This document shows, one piece after another, positions 19,701 through 29,049 of a stretch of 64,000 nucleotides of DNA; the first letter of the stretch is position 1; each line of letters opens with the position of its first letter. The DNA is taken from assembly GCA_032718475.1 (NCBI GenBank), contig JAUCBJ010000116.1:1-64000 (forward strand), given 5' to 3'. The notes under the pieces are model-generated. The model did not search any database. It had not been told where the DNA came from and worked only from the letters and a program-made list of their open reading frames with translations. The DNA comes from Nemertoderma westbladi (taxonomy: Eukaryota; Xenacoelomorpha; Nemertodermatida; Nemertodermatidae). The position numbers and the translations under genes are program-made.

Positions 19701-21220
19701 CAGTTTTGGGTCTGTCGTGCGGTCCCTGTCAGTGGAGTATTAATAAATATATCTACGGCCCTCGGCTCCTCAAAAATACTCGAGCCGGCCCCGGTTTCCG
19801 ACGGCGTCGCTCGCACGTATTCCAACTCGTGCTCCCCTCTAATTATATTTCCCGCAAACTCACTCTGCCGTTTCTCTAATTCCTTGCGCTCTTTTTCACT
19901 CTCTGCCATTTTCCCCTCACGCTCCTGGGTGTCCTTGATGGCCGAGTCTGCGGCACTCTTAATGCTCTCCCTTCGTCTCGCCTCACGCTCTTTGCGTTCC
20001 TTTTCCTTTCTCGTCTCATATTCCTTGCGTTCCTTTTCCCTTTTTGCCTCACGTTCCTTGCGTTCCTCGTCCTCCCTTGCCTCACGCTCTCTGCGTTCCC
20101 TTTCCTCTCTCGCTTCACGCTCCCTACACTCCCTTTCCTCTATCTCATCATACTCCCTTAGGCTTTTCAAAGCCCTTTCTGCCCTTTCTCCGGTTTCTCT
20201 AAGCAATACCGTTTCCCTCTCTAACCGCACTCTTCCCTCCTCTAGCCGTTCCTTCATTTCTCTCTGACCTTGCTCTGCCATGCTGAGACGGTATGCGGCT
20301 CCTATTTTCCTCACCGCTCTTTCTTTCGCGGAGGATGTAACAGACTTATCGGTTACGACGGATTTCCCCCGCCTTCCCGACCTACTAACTTTCCCCCGCT
20401 TCCCGGAGCTTTCTCCGACCGACGAGGCCGAATCCTCGGTGTTAACCTCGGATTCGCCCCCTTCGAGTCCCCTCCAACCCACCGGTTTTACTCCCCGGGC
20501 ATCGATTAAGTATGGCCCTATGTACACTGACGCTATGCTAGGTCCCATACTCCCACACTCCCATAGTTCAAACAGTTCGCCTGCAATTCCTTTTGCTCTC
20601 TCCCCGGCTAGTTCTCTCTGCCCAAAACGTATCAGGTAATTTAAGTGTCTATCCGACTCACCTAGTCGCTTTCTCAGTCTCACCTCGTCTACCTTCGCCC
20701 CTTCCTTCTTGGCGTCGTTTATCAGCTTCCGGGTCGCGTTGTAGGCCCGTCGAAGTCGCTCAGAAACCCCGACGTCCTCGTCGCCGACCTCTCCTCCGTC
20801 CCTCCGGGTTCGACGTCGTACCGGCGGCTCCACCGTCGCCGTTCCGGTGGGCCGTCCGTCGCCCTCGGCCTGTAGCTGGCCGGCGACATCGGTACCAATC
20901 TCTCCTCCGTCTCTTCGCGTCCGGCGTCGCACCGTAGGCCCCACCGGTTCGGTGGGCCGCTCGTCGCCCTCGGCCGGTAGCTGGCCGGCGACATCGGCGC
21001 GCCGTCCTCCGTCCCGTGTCGACTCATCTCCTTCTCCCTCCGTCTCGCTCTCTTTCTCTCTTGGCTCGACTTCGGGTTCCAGGCCCTCCTCGTCCTGTGC
21101 TTCCGGTTCGCCCGTTATCGATGGCTCCGGCGTCGTGGGCCTGTATCGTTTGGTCGCGGCCTCGCGGATCGTTAGGTCTTCGTCCGGGGTCCGCGTCGGT
21201 GTCTCGCCCGATTCACTCAT
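19652..21220 (-). CDS. gag: Gag N-terminal segment of element B
   Basis: 522-codon frame starting MSESGETPTRTPDEDLTIRE at 21220, 80 bp after the LTR. It has a Thr/Pro/Glu-rich start, two copies of an RRRTRRDGGE segment, a folded-looking part (LRRAYNATRKLINDAKKEG to VYIGPYLIDARGV), and a long coiled coil of REREAREERERRE type at about residues 340-450. The frame is lost at a run of 13 G (19672-19684), after which Gag homology continues in segment 2. Gag identity is inferred from position and from the homologous order in element A. Confidence 0.75.
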   Translation of the reverse strand: MSESGETPTRTPDEDLTIREAATKRYRPTTPEPSITGEPEAQDEEGLEPEVEPREKESETEGEGDESTRDGGRRADVAGQLPAEGDERPTEPVGPTVRRRTRRDGGEIGTDVAGQLQAEGDGRPTGTATVEPPVRRRTRRDGGEVGDEDVGVSERLRRAYNATRKLINDAKKEGAKVDEVRLRKRLGESDRHLNYLIRFGQRELAGERAKGIAGELFELWECGSMGPSIASVYIGPYLIDARGVKPVGWRGLEGGESEVNTEDSASSVGESSGKRGKVSRSGRRGKSVVTDKSVTSSAKERAVRKIGAAYRLSMAEQGQREMKERLEEGRVRLERETVLLRETGERAERALKSLREYDEIEERECREREAREERERREREAREDEERKEREAKREKERKEYETRKEKERKEREARRRESIKSAADSAIKDTQEREGKMAESEKERKELEKRQSEFAGNIIRGEHELEYVRATPSETGAGSSIFEEPRAVDIFINTPLTGTARQTQNWCDRTGGGGGVIIMVQ

Positions 21221-21299
21221 CTCGTTTGTGGCTAATGATTCGGCTAGCTAGGTTGCAGTTCTTAGAGTTTAACTAGGGCGGCAGCTCGGTTTTAGTTAC
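21221..21299 (-). promoter_or_regulatory. Leader and probable primer-binding site of element B
   Basis: Short segment between the LTR end (ACA) and the Gag ATG. The primer-binding site should start directly after the LTR with GTAACTAAAACC on the minus strand; I did not match it to a tRNA. Confidence 0.45.
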
Positions 21300-21838
21300 T
21301 GTGACGGGATCCAGGAGGGATCCCGATTTATCCGATGTGGTATTTAGTCCACGCGTCCCCGCCGTGTATAAGAGTGAAATAAAGATAACTGAGTTCTGAA
21401 GTTCGGTGTATAATAATAGGTTATAGGATATAGATATATTGTGAATTATACGGCAGGCGGGATACGGTAACTAAAGTCCCGTGATCCCCTAACTAAACTA
21501 ATTGGCTGTACCCTACGCTAGCACTGCTGCACTGAGATAACTGAATCACTGATTAATAGGTTATTGGTTATATTGCACGGTGGCCTTACTGCTACTCAAT
21601 CGATGCTATTCCCCCCCTCTGATTGGTTAATACCCTTGTTGGCGCCCCGTGGAGTATTCCCGTTCACTCCACCTGTTCTCTCTGGGTTAGGGGTTTGGCC
21701 CCTGACCCTCTATTGTGTGCTTCCTTCCCACTCTTATTGGGATGGCACGAGTTGGTTAATTGCCCAATCTCGTGGCTCCCAATATTGCTTATCGGCTTAC
21801 AACTTTATGGGGTGTTGGCGGGATTGAATAAGCTAACA
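21300..21838 (-). repeat. 5' LTR of BEL element B
   Basis: 539 bp, starting TGTTAGC at 21838 and ending ...CCCGTCACA at 21300 on the minus strand. 21316-21838 pairs with 1-523. The right boundary cuts into a LINE reverse transcriptase frame, which confirms the edge. Confidence 0.88.
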
Positions 21839-22690
21839 TTTTTGATAATTCTTCAATTATCCTTCTAAGTGCCAAAATGGGCTCCATGGTCCCACGACCT
21901 TTACGGAACCCATTCTGATTTCCACGGAGCAGTCTCTCAATGGGATCCCTGATGCGATTTAATAGAATCCTATTGTATAGCTTTGCAGCAATCGAGATCA
22001 ATGAGATTCCCCGAAAAGAACCATAGAGTGTTAGGTTGCCCTTCTTGGGAACTGGCACCAACTTATTTGTTTTCATTTCTTGTGGGACTCTTGTTGTTCG
22101 GTACATGTCTACTATGATGGGATAGATGAGCTTTAAACACTCAGGTATTTTAAAGACCTCAGGGGGAACACCATCTACTCCACTGGCACGATTGGTCTTA
22201 ATGCTCTTTGCAGCAGCCTTCACTTCTGCAAAGGAGATATCGCCAATGGGAATATCTGGGAGTACAGACTCAGACACTTTTACTTCTATAAAGTTATCAG
22301 GCAATACCCTGTCATTATTGAGGAGCTTTTCAAAGTGGGCTTTCCAACCATTGAGGCGATCGGCTGGGGATTCAGCCTTAACCTTGGTGGTTGGTTGGCT
22401 TTTCCGCCCAGTAAGCAAATTGATCGATTTCCATGACTGGGATGATTGCCTGCTGTCGTCAGCATCATTGATGGCATCAACCTGTTGGTTTATTAGCTCC
22501 TGTAGATTAACAGAGTACTGCCTGTTCAGGGACCTAGATGCAGCCTTAACTGCATTCTTGGCCGCTGTAGTCTGTTTGAGTCGGGACTCTTTCTGCGCCT
22601 CATGAAGGTCATTTCGGCACTTCTGAATTTTGTTGTCAGTCCAGGGGGCCCTTTTCCTGTTTCGAGGGTATACAGGAACTGTTTATGCAG
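21839..22690 (-). pseudogene. RTE-like LINE reverse transcriptase, 5' part, truncated by element B
   Basis: The frame encodes a linker (LNGWKAHFEKLLN), then RT motifs TNRASGVDGVPPEVFK, FRGISLISIAAKLYNRILLNRI and NQNGFRKGRGTMEPILALRRIIEELSK, where the LTR of element B interrupts it; the last residues of the frame are LTR sequence. The catalytic YADD block would lie left of the window. An in-frame TAA near 22682 separates it from the endonuclease part. The style of motifs resembles RTE/BovB-related elements. Confidence 0.8.
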
Positions 22691-23640
22691 CTGCTAACTT
22701 AACTGCTTCTGTAAAGGCAGTATAGCCCTCACAGTGATCTGCCGCCTCAGAGGCAAGAGCCTCATACCTATTGCTCAGCTGTAGTGTGAAGCTGGATCTC
22801 ACACTTGGCTGTTGCAACAGAGAGGACCAGTAATGCCGCGGCAAGGCAGATTTCGTTGTTCTGCTAGCACGCAGACTAAGTCTTACCTTGGCTACAATAA
22901 GGCGGTGATCACTGGAGAAGGGTCGAAGTGTAAATGCATTACAGTCTTGTATAGAGCTCCTGTATTTCCTACGAAACAGAATATGGTCTAACTGGGACTT
23001 GTGACCACTGGGTCCACTATGAGTCCATAGCTTTCCTATTCGCTTCTTGACTGGGTTCCAGCCGAAAACAATCCATTTCCAGAGATAAAATCCTGAAGAT
23101 GGACAGAATTTCGGTTAACACTATTGCTATAGACCCAGGGCGATGTAGGTGATTGATGCAGACTCGCATTAAAGTCTCCCAGGAATGTTAAGAATGCATG
23201 CTGATCCACTCCATCAGTAGCTGCTTGTAGATTGTGGTAGAAATTTTCCACCTCCTCTACAGGGGCAACACTAGTTGGAGAGTAGCACACAATCAGAACC
23301 ACCTTAGGAAACTTCTTAACCAGTCTTCCAGAACATGAGAAGTGGCAACGGATGATGCGGTTAGAGATTTGGTCTATTTTGTCCAATGCTGCATGTGCAG
23401 TTGGATTCATCAATAGACCAATTCCACCATTGCCACTATCATCTGCTGACGCGAGGGCGAGTCGCCAACCGCCCCCCATGTCCTTAATCACAACCTCATC
23501 AGTCTGTCCAGTCTGCATTCGGTGCTCTTGAACACCCACTGCGCTAAGAGAAAGCTTATCTGCCAAGGCAGTCAGCTCACCTTGTCGCATTGGGGACCCG
23601 ACATGTTAGGGTGTTTACTGAGGCTAGTCTAGTGACTTGC
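22691..23640 (-). pseudogene. RTE-like LINE endonuclease domain, frameshifted
   Basis: Apurinic-type endonuclease motifs run in order: SVNTLTC, VGVQEHRM, FLGDFNASL, LDHILFRRKY and SSDHRLIVAK. Frame changes are needed near 23590 (SVNTLTC to RQGELTALADKL) and near 23050 (ISGNGLF to WNPVKKRIGKLW). This copy is dead. It is the upstream half of the LINE that element B interrupted. Confidence 0.75.
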
Positions 23641-24011
23641 CTCAGATTCACCAATGGCTTTGTTGGTCGGGGTGGAACATGAGAGTAGCCTCCAACTCCA
23701 GAATTCCTCTCCCCATCACAATCTGGCCTCCCTGGTGACCCAGGGTTTGGGCCAGAAAGGTCATCAGGAAAGGGACTCAAAGAATTGTTGGCTGCTCTCT
23801 CTCCAGTAGGGGGTGAGACAGGCAGCCAGTCAGGAGTTAACTGACGCCTGTGAGGCCAATTGTGTCCGGTAATTCCACTGGCCTCTAGTGGCCGGACCTC
23901 CGCATTGCTAATGTAATCCATAGTGGGGGTTGGGGGGTGCTTTTTTGCCGAGCCAGCTCTCAGGGCAAATACCACACCCTGGTTTGCCATTCCACAGGGT
24001 GGGTGTCGCAA
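23577..24011 (-). pseudogene. N-terminal extension of the RTE-like LINE
   Basis: 144-codon frame rich in Pro, Arg and Gly that leads into the endonuclease start (SVNTLTC). No domain is recognised. It may be the N-terminal extension of the LINE protein or translated 5' leader. Confidence 0.35.
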
Positions 24012-24963
24012 TGGAGTCAGATATGAGACCCATCACCCATATCTACTCTGGTGTACATGACCCACCATTGGCTGTTGCAGCTCATCTGCTGGGTCATGCC
24101 CTGTACCCTTGCTGCCAGGTGCAGGTCGCAGTGAAGTGCTCTCAGAGTGGACATGAGAACACTCTACTCCTGACCAGCCATTGGTAGATCACCATCTGCC
24201 TGGTCAGGCCATATACCCCTGCAGCCAAGTATATGGGTCCTTAATCCAGGACCAAGGGCGTCCTTATCCCAGAACGAAGGGGGTCCTAGTTACAGGACCA
24301 GATTTGCCCTAGTAAGAGGGGCTATGCAGCTACAGGTGGCACCTCCTTTATGCTGCATGGAGGTGGCAAGTTTTCTTGATCAATGACCTAGAATACCTGA
24401 CCTGACCCGACGCTGTACTGCAATGCTCTCTGGTCACGTAGTAATTACTCATCAATTGTTTACAACCGACTTAGAGTAGCGTACAATAACGCAGCACAAT
24501 AAGCTTTTCTCGATCCCGTTTGGTGCTAGTATGTCGAATTTCTTCGGTTGTAATAATTTACCATGTTTCATTCACATTCGATATAAATCAATTTCCAGTT
24601 TACATAGTAGAATTTCTATGTCTAATAATGTAATCATCAATTCAATTATTTGCTATGCATATTTTCATGGTTCACGAATTAATGATATGTGCGATTCAAG
24701 AAATTTGGTTTCATAGTTTATATCCCATTATCCTCCCTTAGTAATTTTCTCTTAATAACTACATATTTATAATTAGTATAAATTATAATATCATATGTGC
24801 TGTAGGTAGATAGATCGATGTAGAATAGTTACAAATAGATATGGGCTGATTGTTGTTTGTAATATAAATATCATGTTGCCTGCTGTAAATGATAAATAAT
24901 AATAATAATATTAAGAATGCTATGCCGGCTTGATATGTCAGTAAACCATCCAAAAATCAACTA
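24012..24963. other. LINE 5' leader and AT-rich spacer
   Basis: 24050-24250 holds two diverged copies of a ~120-bp unit (GACCCACCATTGGCTG... and GACCAGCCATTGGTAG...), possibly the LINE's 5' leader. 24480-24963 is AT-rich without a gene. Confidence 0.4.
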
Positions 24964-25980
24964 ATCTATATATATAAATATCGATTGTCTGTCTGTGTGT
25001 TTGTCATCGGCGGGAAACGTCGTTATATCGAGGTGAATTTTATACATCATTTATGTGCGAATGCGTATTTGTGGTCAAATTGGGCTATTATTCCATAACC
25101 ATTTTCAGCCAAATTTGTCAACCAGCAGGAAACTCTATAACAGCGGTTGCACCAACAGACTCAATCTGTTCTAAATGATACTTTGCAGATACGTTCCTGA
25201 CCATAGACTGTGTGTTTTGGAAGACACTGATCAATCTGCAGTCCTCCAGTCTGCCACTAGGGGGCGAAATGTCAGAAACTGAAAACCTTCTCCCATTTCG
25301 TTATTATTAAAGCCTTTTAGCTGATCTGTGGCAGAGGTCTACTATACCATAGGCTGTGTGTTTTCGGAGGATGCTGACCAATCTGCAATTCCCCAGTCTG
25401 CCGCTAGGGGGAGAAATATCTGAAAGTGAAAACCTTATCCCATTTCATTGTTTATAATGCTTTTTTGCTGATACTTGGCAGAGGTCTACTACACAAAGAC
25501 TGCGTGTTTGGGGAGGAGCTAGAACAAGTCTGCATTTCTCCAGTCTACCGCTAGGGGGCCAAATGTCTGAAAGTGAAAACCTTATCCCATTTCGTTATTA
25601 ATAATGCTTTTAAGCTGACACTTGGCAGATGTGTATTACACCATACTGTAGGGTGTGTGTCTGGAGAGGACGCCGAACAACCTGCAGTTCTCTATTCGGC
25701 CGCTAGGGGGCGAAATGACGGAACGTGAAAACCTTATCCCATTTTGATGTGTATAATGTTTTTAGGCTGATACTTGTCAGAGGTCTACTACATCAAAGAC
25801 TGCGTGTTTGTGGAGAACTAAGACCAATCTGCAATAGCTCTGTCTGCCGCTAGGGGGCGCAATGTCTGAAAGTGCAAACCTTTATGCATTTCATTGTTTA
25901 TAATGCTTTTTTGCTGATACTTGGCAGAGGTCTACTACACCATAGACTGTGTGTATTTGAAACAGAACCAATTTACTCTC
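24964..25980 (+). mobile_element. Helitron-like repeat, family 1 fragment with 147-bp monomers
   Basis: It begins TATATATATAAATATC with a TGTCTGTCTG microsatellite, like the heads at 29050 and 62824. Five monomers follow, with the core CCGCTAGGGGG starting at 25254 (as CCACTAG), 25401, 25548, 25700 and 25847; spacings are 147, 147, 152, 147. The right end is lost. No protein is encoded. Confidence 0.65.
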
Positions 25981-27350
25981 CCATTCAAATTATAATTTAA
26001 TTAGTATTACTTATAGGCAGCAGAGCATATGGTAGTCCCTGGCCATCATAAATACATCATTGGACTGGTTTTAAGTTCTTGAATATATTTATTTTTAAGT
26101 TCTTGTATATACTTATACGATTATGTAATATTTAGAACTTGTTCAAAGATATCAATTATATCAGAAATAATGCTGCAACAAAATCATAATTAACTTCAAT
26201 ATTATACTTTAATATATTCTTGGTAAATCTGCCCAAACCTGCACTGTTGCGAACATGACATGTGTTCATATGTTTATAGAGATAATATATATATACCAAT
26301 CTGTCAGTATCCTCTCCTACAATTCAATGTTACTCTAAATTTAATTATCCTAGCCAGTCGTCCACAGGGACATCTATGTGTTGACGTGGTGGTTGCCACA
26401 AAAGTAGATCCGTCTTCACTTCTCTAGATTCCATGTTTATTTATATTACATATTAGTCAGTTCAGCAGTTAGTACTTAGTAGTAGGCCTACTGCAGGTAT
26501 TGTAGGCAGTTTAGATAAATCAAATTGCTTGTTAGAAAACTGTGCAAGTTACAAAAGCGTGAACACCCTACACTGGCTTGCTGTAAGTGAACTAGTTAGT
26601 TCACTTGTTGCCAATTCTTCTGATTGGTTCTTAGCTATTGGGGTAGTAGAAATTAAGATATAGTAATCGATTGGTTAGTACTCTCTAGCAAGTCACTGAA
26701 ACAATATTGGGGAATCGCCTACAGTGATTCATCCCTGTACAATCTATGCACTATGGATAAGCAATATATATATATATGTGTGTGTGAAACCCGTTTACTG
26801 TATGACAATATAATAGATTGCTCAACACATGATCTTCACTTTGATTGGCCGACAGGCCATATTGCTACATTGACTTTGCTAGGTAGTAATAAGACAGCTC
26901 AACTGCATGCAACCCAACAGCTCAACTACATGCATTTCTCAAAAAGACGCAGCATTTGTTATGTTACATATACTCCAAGAATCAGCTTAAACATATTAAG
27001 ATCAACGAAATGGACAATGTTATTATCACTTTCATATGTTCGCCATCTAGCGGTAGACTGGAGAACTGTAGATGAATTACCTTCCTAAAAAAAGATTCAG
27101 CATTTGGTTGCATTCAGCAATAATGAGCCAATTTCATATGTTCACCATTTAGCGGTAGACTGGAGAACTGTAGATGAATCACCTTCATAAAGAATGATTC
27201 AGCATTTGGATGCATTCAGCAATAATTAGCATGTCAAAATGGTAACACCGACAATGATAACAACGCAAACAACTTTTTTCCAAAATTTACCCAACCCTGG
27301 CAGCATTGCCAACTTTGTGGCTCGACCCACAAATCATAATTTATTTTAAT
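25981..27350. other. AT-rich spacer with inverted array monomers
   Basis: No gene is seen. At 27036-27190 two partial monomers of the family 1 array lie in reverse orientation (CATCTAGCGGTAGACTGGAG and CATTTAGCGGTAGACTGGAG). The (TA)n at 26766-26776 and short frames here look random. Confidence 0.5.
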
Positions 27351-28420
27351 ATTATCTATCTATCTATATAAAAATATCTCGTGTGTCTGTCTGTTCGCTT
27401 TTACGTTTCGCCTCATCTCTACCATTTATCGCGATTGTGACAGATTCGGAACCGGCCTGACTTCGGACGTTGCAACGTGACATTTTCTAGAAAGTTACAG
27501 GTGTCATTTTCGTTTTAACGCCGTTTTATCCCACAAATCAGTGTTAGCTGCTACCCATAAAATATAAAACCATTATTCCAGGTGATCTGCGTTTGTACCT
27601 AGGCAGACGGGGTACTGCTGACTGCGGTACTGGTAATGCATATTACAGAATTAGGCCTATGCCTAAATGCTGTTGTTGTTGCTGTACCGGTGGCCGGTAC
27701 TGCAGTACTGCTGTACTGTGGTAACGGAACGGTAATTTTATTTTTTGGGTTCCCCGGTCAGACTGTCAGACGGTAGCGCAGTAGGCTTTTTGTTCGTATC
27801 GCAGCGGACATGCTGACATGCATTGCTGCACTTCAGCACTTATCAGACTCGTCACGGTCCGCCGGTACCGGTCAGCCGGTACCGGTATTACAGTATTACG
27901 ATTAGGGCTGTAGGGTAACTGATCTGACTGAACTGTACTACAGTACTAGTGTTAGTGTATTATAATACCAGCTGACCGGTACGACTCTGCGACTACTGGT
28001 ACGATGCCTACTGTTATAATCAGATAATGCCTCCGAAAAAGAGAGCCAGACTGACACATAGAAAGAAGAACCGAGATTCTTCCAGGGTGGCGATAACAAG
28101 AGCATTGGAAAATGATGTCGATATGGAAATTCGCCTGGCTACGGATCGAACTGCAACAGCACGATCTTCTGAATCTGCCGCAGAACGGGCAACTCACCAG
28201 ACAGCGCATAGGGTTGCAACTGCAACAGTGCGATCTTTAGAATCTGCCGCGGAACGGGCAACTCGCCGGACAGCGGATAGGGCTGTAGGGTTGCAATTGC
28301 AACAGTCTGACAGTGCGATCTTTAGAATCTGCCGCGTAATGGGCAACTAACTCGCCGGACAGCGGATCGAGTTGCAACTACAATAATGCGTGGCAGTGAA
28401 ACTGCTCAGCAATGGGATGC
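27351..28420 (+). mobile_element. Helitron-like element, family 2, with ORF remnant
   Basis: The head CTATATAAAAATATCTCGTG, then TGTCTGTCTGTTCGC and about 200 bp up to AACCATTATTCCAG, matches 53645-53870 and 59729-59890. The following sequence differs from those copies and carries the ORF remnant at 28027-28350. The Helitron assignment comes from that ORF and the head style, and is tentative. Confidence 0.45.
28027..28350 (+). pseudogene. N-terminal fragment of a Helitron-type Rep/helicase ORF (tentative)
   Basis: 107 codons starting MPPKKRARLTHRKK, followed by three repeats of an ESAAERATxxTAxR type. Basic starts with tandem alanine- and arginine-rich repeats of this kind are common at the N-terminus of proteins encoded by animal Helitrons. 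The frame then stops, and no Rep (HUH) or helicase motif is visible nearby. It is either a fragment or chance low complexity. Confidence 0.35.
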
Positions 28421-28430
28421 TCGACAAACT

Positions 28431-28763
28431 TTAAATCGTGATGGCCAACTCTACGGTCGCATCTTCTGATCTTCCCGAGTTATCCATCCTGATAACCTTC
28501 ACTACGCATTGAAAGAAACAGCCAATGAAGTCACCTGATTGTAATTGATATGTTTCATGAATGGGGACTACAAATTCTCTAATTGGCGACACTGGAGATT
28601 GATTTGTGAGTCCGAGCCCAGATAAATTATCTACAAGGGGGTCGGTCGTGTGTAATCCAGTAATCCGAGCACGGAATGGAAGAATCGTAATTGAAAAATT
28701 TGAGCCACATCGATTTTTTGGCCGGATCTCATCTGGAATCAATTGTCTTACTTGATATTCCAT
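28431..28763 (-). CDS. Unidentified ORF remnant
   Basis: 110-codon minus-strand frame (MEYQVRQLIPDEIRPK...). Its composition is protein-like and not low-complexity, but I recognise no family. It could be part of a Helitron- or transposon-derived gene, or chance. Confidence 0.2.
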   Translation of the reverse strand: MEYQVRQLIPDEIRPKNRCGSNFSITILPFRARITGLHTTDPLVDNLSGLGLTNQSPVSPIREFVVPIHETYQLQSGDFIGCFFQCVVKVIRMDNSGRSEDATVELAITI

Positions 28764-29012
28764 TGCATAATTGTGTAGTTTACAACTTTTATTGGTTGAA
28801 ATTAATTATTTTGTTCAGAATGATTTGGTAATCAATTAAATTTGGTTATTATAAAGAATTCTAATATCTTATTATTATTGTCACTGGGGAAACTCATTAA
28901 GCAGAAATTTCCAAAGGCAGTTTAGTTCATATGACTTTTAATCCATTGATAAAAAAAAAACTTAATTTAATTTAAAACTTAATTTCTCACTTTGTGGCTG
29001 CTTGCGGTCTAA
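28764..29012. other. AT-rich spacer
   Basis: Short AT-rich sequence with an A10 run near 28951. No feature is seen. Confidence 0.4.
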
Positions 29013-29049
29013 CTAGAAAGTCTGTGGCTGAAGGCCACAGGCTTTCTAG
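29013..29049. repeat. Boundary palindrome of Helitron-like family 1
   Basis: CTAGAAAGTCTGTGGC pairs with GGCCACAGGCTTTCTAG around a short loop. The same palindrome recurs at 48931, 51152, 53368 and 62788, each time followed directly by T and the TATA-rich head. Confidence 0.85.

Larger units (their letters stand above)
1..21838 (-). mobile_element. BEL/Pao LTR retrotransposon B, carrying a nested and rearranged element A
   Basis: The element reads on the minus strand. Order from its 5' end: LTR 21300-21838, Gag in three frames 21220-18067, capsid-protease-RT-RNase H-integrase ORF ending at 12747, hairpin minisatellite, ORF X from 11538, polypurine tract at 524-532, 3' LTR to the window edge. 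The two LTRs align base for base over 523 positions with one difference that I can see (near 440 versus 21755), so insertion was recent. Without the inserted block of about 7.8 kb it would be about 14 kb, long for BEL. The right flank is an RTE-like LINE; the left flank and the target duplication lie outside the window. BEL/Pao assignment rests on the integrase and YVDD reverse transcriptase and is firm. The nested structure may be real or partly an assembly effect. Confidence 0.85.
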
